From positions 60,968 to 124,967 of the forward strand of contig NZ_QWFA01000001.1 in NCBI RefSeq assembly GCF_003501885.1: a stretch of DNA of 64,000 nucleotides, in the 5' to 3' direction. Each line of letters starts with the position of its first letter. Position 1 is the stretch's first letter. Below the pieces are notes generated by a model that saw only the letters and a list, made by a program, of their open reading frames with translations, made no database searches and had not been told where the DNA came from. The translations under genes were made by a program, and so were the position numbers. Below are positions 50,557 through 59,571 of this stretch, in pieces. This DNA comes from Streptomyces globisporus. GTDB lineage: Bacteria; Actinomycetota; Actinomycetes; Streptomycetales; Streptomycetaceae.

Positions 50557-53500
50557 TCAGGCGCCGTCGAATCCGGTGATCAAAGCAGTGACCTGGGCGG
50601 GAGCCTTATCGAGGAGGAAGTCGTCGATGAAGACCACTTCCCGTACACCCCGACCGCTCGCAGACGCGGCTGCTCTGACAGCAGAGATCCGCGGAGACTC
50701 CATGCCTTCCTCGGCTGTCTCGAAGGGGCTCTTAGCTGCGACCCACAACCGCTCCTCGAAGAGGACCGCAGGCCCCGCCCCGCCGAGGTCTGGTACGAAC
50801 TCTGCGTCGTCCTCCGGGAAGTCGCTGGCCCAGTTCTGCAGGAGAAGACCAGCCTGGCGTGGCTGGATGTCGCTCCCGAGGTCTCGGCCGGAGAGGATGC
50901 CGAGGAGGTCGCAGGCGAGGCGCCAGTCGAGGAGTGAGTGGTAGGCCATGTTGGTGTAGTCCCGGAGGCACTCGTAGCACGAGCCGCGGCAGTCGCTGCC
51001 ATGGCTGCCCGTACGGAACTTCCCGATCATGCGGTTGGCAGAAGCCAGCAGCTTCTGGAAGACCTCAGGCTCGGCGAGGTGGGTGCAGTAGCCGGCGCCG
51101 TTGTCGAGGGTGTCGGAGAGGAACGCGAATGTCCGGGCCCGGCTGGTCGCCGAGCCGGCGCCGTGGATGCCTGCTGCAATCTCGTTTGGTTGGACCTGCA
51201 GGATGTCGCCAGCGGCGACGCGGAGGAGGGCAGCGAGCGAGTACCAGGCAGCGCGGCGGCCCGACCGGTCATCCGGGAAGCCCGTCGCCTGTGGAACAGA
51301 GGCGAGATTGAGGCGCAGTCCGTACTCGGGGAGCTCGCCTGCGGCGGGGCCGAGCAGGAAGAGATCAGTGTGCTGGACAGCGCCGATGGCTGTGCTGAGA
51401 GTGCCGCTGTTTGCCGTCCCGGTGTCCGATGCCAGCCAGGGGGCGTAAACCGCGGCCTCCGCCTCTACAAGGGCCCCGGACCACTGGCCGGTCGCCTTGA
51501 CTGGAGAGAAGTGGAAAAGGCGTCCGCCGTTGTCGTTCACGGCATAGCGGCGGCCCTTGCCAGCATGGACGACCATGCCTGCTTCGGTAATACGCTGAGG
51601 GGCCCCCGACTCCATGTCGGCAGCTGTCTGGGGAGAGAGTGACCGGGCTCGCCAGGAGAAGTTTCCGTCGAAGTCACGCGCTTTGCCACCCGTGAAGAAG
51701 CCAGCGGGCTCGTGAAGCGAGATCTCCCGGTACGAGCCGTCCGATGCACCGCAGGCTCGGCAGGGCGAATTCTGGTCCTCGCTATCGGCTTCGGATGGCG
51801 GTTTCACGTCCTCGGCCAGGTGCCCGCAGGCGCGGCAGATACCGATCTGCCGCGCCTCGCCCAGGGGCTCGGCTACAGCTCTCGGCGTCCCACCCCCCGG
51901 TTCGTAGGCGACGATGCCGACTGCGGTATGGACCCTGCCGTCCTTCACCGTCTCCGCGCCGGGAGCGAACTGGGCAATGGCGATGTCGAGGGAGCGGTCG
52001 ACGACCCCGGCTGGCGGCCAGGGGTAGGACTCGTTCGGCTTCTTCGTGTAGAGGTATCGGACCGAGGTCGGAAAGCCGAACATGGGGAGGACCCCCGCCT
52101 CGGCCAGCCTCTGGCTGAGGTCGCGGTGCCCTCGGGGGCCTTCTGCGATGGCGGTGACGTCCGGCACGAGGTCCTTCGCGATCCACTGGAGGGCCGAGGC
52201 CGCCGAGTCTCCGCCGCGTGTGAGGCTGGCCAGCGATGCGGCGAGATCGCGAATCTGCCCGGCCTCGGCAGCGATCCATGCTTCGACCGCATGACGCACG
52301 GCCAGCCAGTCCCGGGCCAACCCGAACTGGCCGTGGACATTGCGTGTGGGGTCGAGGGCGGCGTCGTCCGGGATGGAAGCGCGTACTGATTCGAAGGCCC
52401 TGCGCAGGACTTCGGCGGCGAGGACGCGCCGGTAGATGTCTTTCATCTCGGTGGAGAGATAAGGGGGCGGGGTGGGTGCGTCGGTGATGCGCTTCGGGTC
52501 TTGGAAGTAGTGCTCATCGTGGCTGCGGCCGCGGCATACCGTCAGCGCCAGCGCTACGGGCGTGTCGCGTCGCCCGGCCCGGCCCACGCGTTGCTGGTAG
52601 TTGAATCGGGTGGGGGGCATGTTGGCCATCAGTACGACGGACAGCGGCCCGATATCGACGCCAGCCTCCATGGTCGTGGTCACCGAGAGGACGTCGAGGG
52701 TGTCGGGGCGGGGGTTCTCCGTGTCGTCGAGGAAGACTCCTTGGAATCGGGCTTGGCGGCTCTGGGCCTCGATGCGGTCCGTCTGGCCGGTTAGTTCTGC
52801 GGTGTTGAGGCGGAACTTGCCGGCTTTGTGCTTGGCCATCCACGCGTAGTAGTCATCGTCCAACGGGGTGACGGGAGAAGCCCCGGAGGGCAGCTGCCCT
52901 CCGCACTTTGTACAGATGCCGGTGCCAGGGTGGAGATGGCGGCGGTGGCACCTGCTGCACGGCCAGGACAGGCCTTCGTTGTGGCGGAGGGAGACTTGCT
53001 CAGGTTGGATGACGTATTTGATCACGGCTTGTCCCCAAGCCTGCTCGGCGCGCCGCTGCACGTCGTCCTCAGAGAGCCCTGAGGCATCAGCGATCTTGCA
53101 CCAATAGTTGCGCAGGGGGCGTGGAGGCGTGTCGGAAGGGGTGCGGAGGCCGGCGAACCGGCGCATGTGGCCGAGGACCCGCAGGCTGCCGCGGACGAGA
53201 GCGACACTCGAGGCTCGAGGGGCTTCCAAAGGCGCTTGGTCCGTTGCCAGAGTGAGCCAGCCGAGGCCGAGTGATTCGAAGTCCCTTCCAGCACTGCCGA
53301 ACAAGCCCATCAGGAACTCCCCCCTGAGGGACTCCCGGATCTCGTCGCGGAGATCCCGCTGCCGTTCGCTGAGGATGCTGCCCGATTCATCGCGCACCTT
53401 GCCGCTGGGACTGTCGGGCCACCGATACAGCGACGACCAGGGCAGTGCAGGAGATCCTGCCTGGTAGCGGGTCTTCTGCAATGAGGCACTCGTCCCGCCG

Positions 53501-56145
53501 GGATTGACACCGAGGTGGACTAGTTGTTCGGCAACGGTGGCGGTATGGCTGTCCAGGCTCGGTACACGGCTGAGGAGCGCGTACAGCTCCGCTTCGGCTT
53601 CGGGACCGGGGTCGTCGGCGAGGTCGAGATTGTCAGCGGGACTCGGCTTCTGGAGCTTCTCCCATGCGTCGTATGTCTCAGGATCCCGAGCACGGAGGCG
53701 TGCGCGCGCCGCCTGGGCAGCTGCCTTATCAGCCGGAGCCGGTGAGGTTGTCCGTTCGAAGAACCCTTGGATAGTGGCGAGGTCGTCCGCCGGGCGACCC
53801 TGCTCAACAAGTTCTTCGGCAAGGAGGAGGCGCAGAAGGTCCTGGTAGTGGCGCAGCCCGAGGCCGGCCGACAGTTTGGCCGCGTCCTGGCGGCTGTCGG
53901 AGAAGACAACGGCCTGGGGTACCGGCAGCTGGGACAGGACACCGGTAGTGAGTACCTGGTTGACCTTCTCGAAGCCAGTGCGCATGGACCGTACAGGGGT
54001 ACGGAGGCGTCGCGGGTCGCTCAAGCTGAGGCTTTCGCGGCCGAGACGTCGGAGCTCCCAGTTGTCTCCGCAACCCGGGCACTGGGTCGGTGCAGCCGGA
54101 AGGTCTTCGAGCTTGAGGCGGGCGCGCCGGTGTTTCGATTCCGGCACGCTGACATGGAAGGACCACCCGGTGTGGTTTCGGTGGTTGCGCAACATGCCGG
54201 TGCGGGGGTCGTAGAAACTGCGTTTGAACTCGAAGCCAGCGCTCATCGCGCCCTTGTCGGAGCTGGATTCCCATTCCAGCTTGTCTGTGGCAGGGTCCTG
54301 CTTCCGAGGCCAGTAGACGATGTAGTTCGCGGCGCTAGGGCCGAGGGGCGCGCCATTGGGAAGGGAGTTGAGATCGGGGAGGTCGGCGAGGAGCCCGGCT
54401 TCGAACGGCTTGCCCCTGCGCCTCTTGAAAGCGGATTCAGGGGCGTATCCTCCCAGGAGGACGTCGCCGCAGTTCTGGCAGTAGAGCAGTTCGAGGACCC
54501 TGGCGCCGCAGTCGCAGCGGGGGGTCGGACGGGAGTACAGCTTCCCGACGGTCCTGTCCTCGTAGGCCTGCTCTGGATTTTCGGGGCAGGCCGGATCAGA
54601 ACAGGCCCAGACGCCGGGGATGTTGCGGAAGAACAGATGTGCGCGGAGCCGCGGCATCCCAGGTAGTTTCGTGCGCCGCAGTGCAGCCAGGACACCGGTC
54701 ATGGCCGCTTCCTGCTCATCGCTCGGCACAGTTGGGAAAAGTCGGGCGGCTACTGCACTGTCGAAATCAGAAGTGAGGCGGTCGCCTTCCCTCAGCGCAT
54801 TGGTGAGTGCGTTGCCGGCGCCCGACGTGGTGAGCAGGGTGTCTGCCGCAGCAGGGTCGGGATCCGCTCCGAGCTGCTTGAACGCGGAAGCATGGGGGGA
54901 GATGTCAGCAGAGGTTTCTGAGGGCAGGACCAGTCGACCCCCGAGCACTTCGAAGCGGTCGCGCTCGATGCCGAAGAACTCCTGGAGAAAGTCGAGATCC
55001 CGGGGAGCTTCGAGAGAGGCAGATGCTGCCATGACCCGGAACTTGTCCGGCCTCCCTTCGAGACCCAAGCGGTGGCGGAGGTTTCGCAGCAGATAAGCGA
55101 TCTCTGTACCCGCCGTGCCGCGGTACATGTGGAGTTCGTCAACAACCAGGGTGAAGCGGGCATCGGGAACTTCCTCAAGCCAGCGGCGGGTCTTCTCGAA
55201 GACGGCTGCTTCGCGGGACCGCATTAGCATGACGTTCAGCATGCTGTAATTGGTGATCATGATGTCCGGGGGAGCCTGGAGCATGTCCCAACGGGAGCGC
55301 ATTTCTCCACCATCAAGCCGTGGGATGAAGTACCGGCCGTCTCCTTCAGAGACCTGAGCCTGGCGTGACCTCTCCTCGGTCGCAGCGAACTCCTTTCGGA
55401 GGGTCCGGATGCCTGCCGCCGAGCCGATGTCGCCTGGAACCGGGGTTGCACCGGTGTAGCGGCCGAAGTAGAAGCGGTGGCCGGGACGGCGTTGTGCGAG
55501 CCACTCGCGGACGCAGTCGCTGTCCAGAGCCTTGCGGAGGCGCATCATCTGGTCGTCGACGAGCGCATTCATGGGGTAGAGCACCAGGGCGCGCACTGCG
55601 GCATGGCGGCCCTGCTCACCGGCGCGCTGGGCTTGGAATCCACCTGCGGGCGATGCCCACCAGCGGTTAGCAGGAAGGGAGGAAACCGGCCACGCCTCGG
55701 ATTCGCGTACGAGGTCGGCAAGGATAGGGAGGATGAACGACTCTGTCTTGCCGGACCCTGTGCCGGCGGTGACAACTACATCACGCTGCTCCCGCACAGC
55801 TGCGATGAGAGCACGGTGCTGGTGCTCGTACAAGGAAGGAACGCCTTTGAGCAGGCCCAGTTCTGCCAGTTCAGCGAGGTGTGGGTGCGCACCTGCTTCG
55901 CGTACCGATTCAGAGATGCTGACCCCTGCCGAGACGTACTGCGGCCGGACTTCGATCAGCGGGCGCCGCCATGCCCCGCCATCGCGGTCGAAGAGCCGTC
56001 GCCGCTCCTTCTGGAGCTGATCGTTGGCGAGCCCGAAAGGCGTGTCGTAGTAGCGGAAGAGAGCATCCTTGAGGTGCTCGAAAGACCCGATGACGTCTAG
56101 CTCAGGGGCCTCTACTTCGGGCTGCGCGGCCGTTGCGTCATTCAC
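50557..56145 (-). CDS. Giant DEAD helicase with DUF1998-type end (DruE-like)
   Basis: An 1,862-residue protein. The N-terminal helicase lobe has Walker A VVVTAGTGSGKTESFILPIL (from about 123), LVLYPMNALVDDQMMRLRKA, DIMITNYSMLNVMLMR and the box VVDELHMYRGTAGTE (DELH 336-339), then FRVMAASASLEAP. The second lobe has TTMEAGVDIGPLSVVLMANM and FNYQQRVGRAGRRDT near residue 1,185. Cys clusters lie in the middle (CGARVLELLYCQNCGDVLLG; CSRCHRRHLHPGTGICTKCG). The end has the DUF1998/MZB-like zinc site CRGSCYECLRDYTNMAYHS (from about 1,719). Size and layout match DruE, the hallmark of Druantia defence systems. GTG 56,145 overlaps the preceding stop by 8 bases. The frame is intact. Confidence 0.85.
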   Translation of the reverse strand: MNDATAAQPEVEAPELDVIGSFEHLKDALFRYYDTPFGLANDQLQKERRRLFDRDGGAWRRPLIEVRPQYVSAGVSISESVREAGAHPHLAELAELGLLKGVPSLYEHQHRALIAAVREQRDVVVTAGTGSGKTESFILPILADLVRESEAWPVSSLPANRWWASPAGGFQAQRAGEQGRHAAVRALVLYPMNALVDDQMMRLRKALDSDCVREWLAQRRPGHRFYFGRYTGATPVPGDIGSAAGIRTLRKEFAATEERSRQAQVSEGDGRYFIPRLDGGEMRSRWDMLQAPPDIMITNYSMLNVMLMRSREAAVFEKTRRWLEEVPDARFTLVVDELHMYRGTAGTEIAYLLRNLRHRLGLEGRPDKFRVMAASASLEAPRDLDFLQEFFGIERDRFEVLGGRLVLPSETSADISPHASAFKQLGADPDPAAADTLLTTSGAGNALTNALREGDRLTSDFDSAVAARLFPTVPSDEQEAAMTGVLAALRRTKLPGMPRLRAHLFFRNIPGVWACSDPACPENPEQAYEDRTVGKLYSRPTPRCDCGARVLELLYCQNCGDVLLGGYAPESAFKRRRGKPFEAGLLADLPDLNSLPNGAPLGPSAANYIVYWPRKQDPATDKLEWESSSDKGAMSAGFEFKRSFYDPRTGMLRNHRNHTGWSFHVSVPESKHRRARLKLEDLPAAPTQCPGCGDNWELRRLGRESLSLSDPRRLRTPVRSMRTGFEKVNQVLTTGVLSQLPVPQAVVFSDSRQDAAKLSAGLGLRHYQDLLRLLLAEELVEQGRPADDLATIQGFFERTTSPAPADKAAAQAARARLRARDPETYDAWEKLQKPSPADNLDLADDPGPEAEAELYALLSRVPSLDSHTATVAEQLVHLGVNPGGTSASLQKTRYQAGSPALPWSSLYRWPDSPSGKVRDESGSILSERQRDLRDEIRESLRGEFLMGLFGSAGRDFESLGLGWLTLATDQAPLEAPRASSVALVRGSLRVLGHMRRFAGLRTPSDTPPRPLRNYWCKIADASGLSEDDVQRRAEQAWGQAVIKYVIQPEQVSLRHNEGLSWPCSRCHRRHLHPGTGICTKCGGQLPSGASPVTPLDDDYYAWMAKHKAGKFRLNTAELTGQTDRIEAQSRQARFQGVFLDDTENPRPDTLDVLSVTTTMEAGVDIGPLSVVLMANMPPTRFNYQQRVGRAGRRDTPVALALTVCRGRSHDEHYFQDPKRITDAPTPPPYLSTEMKDIYRRVLAAEVLRRAFESVRASIPDDAALDPTRNVHGQFGLARDWLAVRHAVEAWIAAEAGQIRDLAASLASLTRGGDSAASALQWIAKDLVPDVTAIAEGPRGHRDLSQRLAEAGVLPMFGFPTSVRYLYTKKPNESYPWPPAGVVDRSLDIAIAQFAPGAETVKDGRVHTAVGIVAYEPGGGTPRAVAEPLGEARQIGICRACGHLAEDVKPPSEADSEDQNSPCRACGASDGSYREISLHEPAGFFTGGKARDFDGNFSWRARSLSPQTAADMESGAPQRITEAGMVVHAGKGRRYAVNDNGGRLFHFSPVKATGQWSGALVEAEAAVYAPWLASDTGTANSGTLSTAIGAVQHTDLFLLGPAAGELPEYGLRLNLASVPQATGFPDDRSGRRAAWYSLAALLRVAAGDILQVQPNEIAAGIHGAGSATSRARTFAFLSDTLDNGAGYCTHLAEPEVFQKLLASANRMIGKFRTGSHGSDCRGSCYECLRDYTNMAYHSLLDWRLACDLLGILSGRDLGSDIQPRQAGLLLQNWASDFPEDDAEFVPDLGGAGPAVLFEERLWVAAKSPFETAEEGMESPRISAVRAAASASGRGVREVVFIDDFLLDKAPAQVTALITGFDGA

Positions 56146-57085
56146 TGCTGTCTCCGAGTACCTGTCCGAGGGAGTCTGCGATCTTCATAGCTACGATTTT
56201 GGGGACGTTGTCGTACGCGAGGTTCTGGGCCCCTTCGTTGATTCGCGGGGCGAGCCCGGAGCACATCGCGGCGACCCTGCGGTGCAAATCCGGCAGGGGA
56301 TATCCCCAATCCACGAACAGGGTGCCGATGCGCTTCCTACCGCAAGCCTTCTCCGGAAGCCACCGCAGAACGTCGGCGGCGCTGTTCTGATCGGCGAGGA
56401 CCGCGTAGACGCCGTGCTCGTGCGTGGTCTCGTACCAATCCCCGGAGCGGAGCACCTGGCAGACCTGCTTGCTGTCCCTCCGCTTCAGCCGGTAAAGACC
56501 GTCGTGCTGCGGGCGGCGAACCGGGAGGTACCGGCAGTGCTCGAAATCATATTGCTCCAGAGGCGCCCCGTATTCTGGCGCCGAGGTCCGTTCCACCAGA
56601 GCTGAGGACGGAAGCAGGGATGCGCCCTGGTAGGCGAAGCAAGGAGAGAGGACGGCACCCAGATCTGCTGCCAGTTCCGCGAGTTCGCCCTCTTCACCGA
56701 ATCGGACGACGAGCGAGTCTGGGAGGGGAATGTCGCGAGGAGGCCGTTCCGCTGACGCGCGGTACAGCTCCACGAAACCATCCTGCAGGAGCGCCTCCAG
56801 GCGCCGTTCGAAGGCAGCAGTGCGGCTGCCTGTGAGAACGGCGAGCCCTTGGGCCCTCGGCAGCGGTGTGAGCACAGGCGGGGCAGCCGACCATCGCCGT
56901 CCGCTCCAGTCGATGTCGAGGTAGGCCAATGACACAGCGTCGCGCAGCCACCGACCGGGAGCACCTGTACCGATCTTGGGGCACGTTTTGGCCCCGAGCC
57001 ACCACAGGCCTTGCTTGACCTCACCGAGGTCGCCTGCCCCCTCTTCGCTGAGCCATCGGAGCAGCAGATTGCCCGGCTTGTTCAT
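56138..57085 (-). CDS. Middle gene of the DruE operon (DruG-like?)
   Basis: A 315-residue protein of unknown fold from ATG 57,085, overlapping the upstream stop by 4 bases (ATGA). The N-terminus MNKPGNLLLRWLSEEGAGDL looks like a short helix-turn-helix. Later parts (RRLEALLQDGFVELYRASAE, RFGEEGELAELAADLGAVLS, RDSKQVCQVLRSGDWYETTH, RIGTLFVDWGYPLPDLHRRV) are a regular alpha-beta pattern, but no nuclease or ATPase motif is visible. Position between a 708-residue gene and the DruE-like helicase matches DruG of Druantia type II. That identity is inferred from gene order and not from recognised sequence. Confidence 0.6.
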   Translation of the reverse strand: MNKPGNLLLRWLSEEGAGDLGEVKQGLWWLGAKTCPKIGTGAPGRWLRDAVSLAYLDIDWSGRRWSAAPPVLTPLPRAQGLAVLTGSRTAAFERRLEALLQDGFVELYRASAERPPRDIPLPDSLVVRFGEEGELAELAADLGAVLSPCFAYQGASLLPSSALVERTSAPEYGAPLEQYDFEHCRYLPVRRPQHDGLYRLKRRDSKQVCQVLRSGDWYETTHEHGVYAVLADQNSAADVLRWLPEKACGRKRIGTLFVDWGYPLPDLHRRVAAMCSGLAPRINEGAQNLAYDNVPKIVAMKIADSLGQVLGDSSE

Positions 57086-59208
57086 TCTGCGTCCCGATCG
57101 CGTGTTCCAATAAATGCCTCGGCAGCGTGTACGTATGCGGACCAGCCAGCTTCGCTGCATTTACCTCCGGCACTGAGGATGGCGTATGCCCACCGGTAGT
57201 CCTCCCCGGATGGTTCGGGTGCGGGAAGGGGCGCATTGGGTGCCACTGCCCGCACCCACCAGCGCTGCGGGGTGCGGTAGACAAACCACACTGCCCCGTC
57301 TGGGGCCTCCGCCTCCAGCACCCGGCTCGCAGCTGCCTCAGGCAGCCGCTTCACGACCCACGGCGGGGTTTGCTGGCTGTGCACTGCGACAACGCCGCCG
57401 AACGGATCAAGAAAGAACGCCTCCAGGACTTCGCGCTTCACGATGACCGTGCGAGGCAGAGCCGTGTGAGCCGGGGCAGCAGCGCCTCTGACCCAGGCAT
57501 CTGCGCTCCCCGTGTCGCTGACACGGGGAGCGGCGGTTCCGTCGCACTTGTAGCCGAGGCTCCCGGTCCCCTCCGGCAGCCTCTCGTGAAACCCGTCGTG
57601 CACGGTAAAGACCTGGCTGCTCGATGAGGTGCCTACCTCGTGCTGCCCCTCCTCAAGTTGAAGGCAGTTGAGAGGAAACGGAACCCGGGGGTCTGCCCGC
57701 AGTTTCGACGACTGCCCGTCGAGCGCAACCTCGACCGTGCCGTCAGAGGAGTTGGAGGCAGGAAGGAGGAGGTCCGGCTCGCCTCCTCGGAGGTAGTGCC
57801 CCGCAACGCCGGCCCCGGCCCGGTACTCGCGGGCAATACGCAGCCCGCCGATGAGCTTCGTGCGGTGCCGTACTTGAGGCTGCAGGACATGGATGTGTTC
57901 GCCTCCAGAGTCCAGGGTGGCCGTGAACGCCGTGCCATCGACAGCCCGGACGCCTTTGAAACTCCGCCACCCTGGGATACCGGGCACAGACGCCTCCCGG
58001 ACAGTCTGGGTGCCGATTGCTCTGAGCATGGAGCGGACTTGGCCTGCCGCGGATGAGGAGGCGAGGATCCAGTGCTGCTCACCTGGCTCGAAGTACTCGG
58101 TGCTCACCCACTCGCCGAGATCGGAGTGCATGCGGAGCAGCACGACATCTTGCGGTACCCACTCGATAACGAGGTCGTCGCCTTGGAGGTGCACACCGAG
58201 ACGGAGCTGTGCCTCTGATGGCTGCATCGACTCCAGCCCGGAGTACACATTGCCGTAATCGGTACGCAGGGTGAAGGATCGGCCATCATGGATCTGGACC
58301 GTGGTCTCCTCGATGCCCTCCGCAGCATCAGCGAGCCATTCCAGGCGCCGTCCGCGGTCCGTCACAGCGAGACGCAAACCAAGTGCCCGGCGCCGCTGCT
58401 TCCGATCGGGCTCATGAAGGGTCCCGTCCCATGCGCGCGCGAGCCGTTCAAGGAGCGAGACGATGAGTGGATCGCCTTTCTCGAAGTTCCCGCTTCCAGA
58501 GGCAAACTGCAGCTCTTCCATCATTCGCGGTGAGAGGCGGCGGTCTCGCCCCGCACTCCAAGCGGTCAGGCGCCGGAGGAGCTCCCGGCCCGGAACCTCC
58601 GTCGAGTTGCGTGGGCGGAGTCTCGTCGTCGCGAAGAAGCGCGTGAGCGCTTGACGGTCCGATCTGCGGACGAGTGCCTGCGAGACGGGGTACCCAACAC
58701 GCCAGTAGAGCTCGTCAGTACTTACCGTGCTGGCGCCGTACAGTCCGCCGGCGTCCTCGAGCCAGGAGTCCAGCTCCTCCCACATCGCTGCCACATCATC
58801 CAGTGCCTTGTTGAGACGATTGGCTTTGTGGCCCTCCTGGGGAACACCGAACACCTGGTACCAGCGTCCGCGGAAGTTCGTACGGAGCATGCCGTCGGAG
58901 GTCGCCATGCGGGTGGCTGCTAGAACAGATGCGGCGAGCACAGGGAGGCTCGGCGGAGCGCCGTTACGCCCTTTGGCCGTCCATGTCCGGCATTGGCTCA
59001 GAACCCGCCAGAGAAGAGCCCGGTCCGAACCTTCCCAGTACATCTCGTCCGCGACCGCCTGGGCTAGCGGGGCATCGATGCCATTCCGCTCGGCGAGCTC
59101 ACGCTCTACCTCGTCGTCGACGTACAGGACGGTGCTCTGCAGCGCATGGTCGGCACCGAAGAACTCTTCGGACAGCACTTCATGCCACTGGTCGTACGCT
59201 CGCATCAT
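57082..59208 (-). CDS. First gene of the DruE operon (DruF-like?)
   Basis: A 708-residue protein from ATG 59,208 (AGAGG about 8 bases upstream). No Walker, HNH or PD-(D/E)xK motif is seen. The N-terminal 200 residues are helical (QWHEVLSEEFFGADHALQST, YQVFGVPQEGHKANRLNKAL). The middle has repeated strand-rich segments (HDGRSFTLRTDYGNVYSGLE, GDDLVIEWVPQDVVLLRMHS, FTATLDSGGEHIHVLQPQVR) that suggest a large beta domain. In systems of this kind such proteins are called DruF; its role is unknown. Frame and codon bias are intact. Together the three genes span 50,557-59,208. Confidence 0.6.
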   Translation of the reverse strand: MMRAYDQWHEVLSEEFFGADHALQSTVLYVDDEVERELAERNGIDAPLAQAVADEMYWEGSDRALLWRVLSQCRTWTAKGRNGAPPSLPVLAASVLAATRMATSDGMLRTNFRGRWYQVFGVPQEGHKANRLNKALDDVAAMWEELDSWLEDAGGLYGASTVSTDELYWRVGYPVSQALVRRSDRQALTRFFATTRLRPRNSTEVPGRELLRRLTAWSAGRDRRLSPRMMEELQFASGSGNFEKGDPLIVSLLERLARAWDGTLHEPDRKQRRRALGLRLAVTDRGRRLEWLADAAEGIEETTVQIHDGRSFTLRTDYGNVYSGLESMQPSEAQLRLGVHLQGDDLVIEWVPQDVVLLRMHSDLGEWVSTEYFEPGEQHWILASSSAAGQVRSMLRAIGTQTVREASVPGIPGWRSFKGVRAVDGTAFTATLDSGGEHIHVLQPQVRHRTKLIGGLRIAREYRAGAGVAGHYLRGGEPDLLLPASNSSDGTVEVALDGQSSKLRADPRVPFPLNCLQLEEGQHEVGTSSSSQVFTVHDGFHERLPEGTGSLGYKCDGTAAPRVSDTGSADAWVRGAAAPAHTALPRTVIVKREVLEAFFLDPFGGVVAVHSQQTPPWVVKRLPEAAASRVLEAEAPDGAVWFVYRTPQRWWVRAVAPNAPLPAPEPSGEDYRWAYAILSAGGKCSEAGWSAYVHAAEAFIGTRDRDAE

Positions 59209-59229
59209 CTGCCTACCTCTGCCCACAGT

Positions 59230-59241
59230 GCCGCTAGCGGC
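59230..59241. promoter_or_regulatory. 12-base palindrome upstream of the DruF-like gene
   Basis: GCCGCTAGCGGC is a perfect palindrome 22-33 bases upstream of the start codon at 59,208. It could be an operator of the operon. Short palindromes occur by chance in GC-rich DNA, so the call is weak. Confidence 0.3.
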
Positions 59242-59247
59242 TAGATT

Positions 59248-59571
59248 TTGTGGGGGACGTGCTTCTCACCGCATGCGGTTCCCCGCAGGCGTGCGCGCCC
59301 TACAGGCACGGTGTACTGGCGGGGCAACTGCATTGTGGGGCATGCAGAAGAGGATGGCGTGTGGTGGACGCACTTACTTGGCGAACAGTACGGGCATGCG
59401 GTGCCAGCTGTCATTGAAACTGGCGCGGTACCGACGCGACTGCAGGAGCGGGAGGGACTGTACGAGAAGCTGCCGGGTGAGGAGTACGAGATTGAAGACG
59501 ATGACGGCAGCTTCTGGTGCAACGGTTGCCGAGCCCATTCCAGCAGAAGATGGAGCCGTGGTGCGCCGTAA
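59248..59571 (+). CDS. Possible small plus-strand gene
   Basis: The frame from about 59,310 (GTG) to 59,571 has reasonable globular-looking sequence (VYWRGNCIVGHAEEDGVWWT, EREGLYEKLPGEEYEIEDDD, FWCNGC) with Cys and Trp-rich character. A TTG at 59,248 would extend it. It overlaps the start of the DUF4365 gene. No Shine-Dalgarno site is evident; low confidence. Confidence 0.35.
   Translation: MWGTCFSPHAVPRRRARPTGTVYWRGNCIVGHAEEDGVWWTHLLGEQYGHAVPAVIETGAVPTRLQEREGLYEKLPGEEYEIEDDDGSFWCNGCRAHSSRRWSRGAP

Noticed and set aside
42242..59208. Interpretation as a DISARM system
   Set aside because: A SNF2 helicase, a 5mC methyltransferase and DUF1998 are present, but the DUF1998 module is fused to the 1,862-residue helicase and no separate DrmB or phospholipase D (DrmC) gene is seen.
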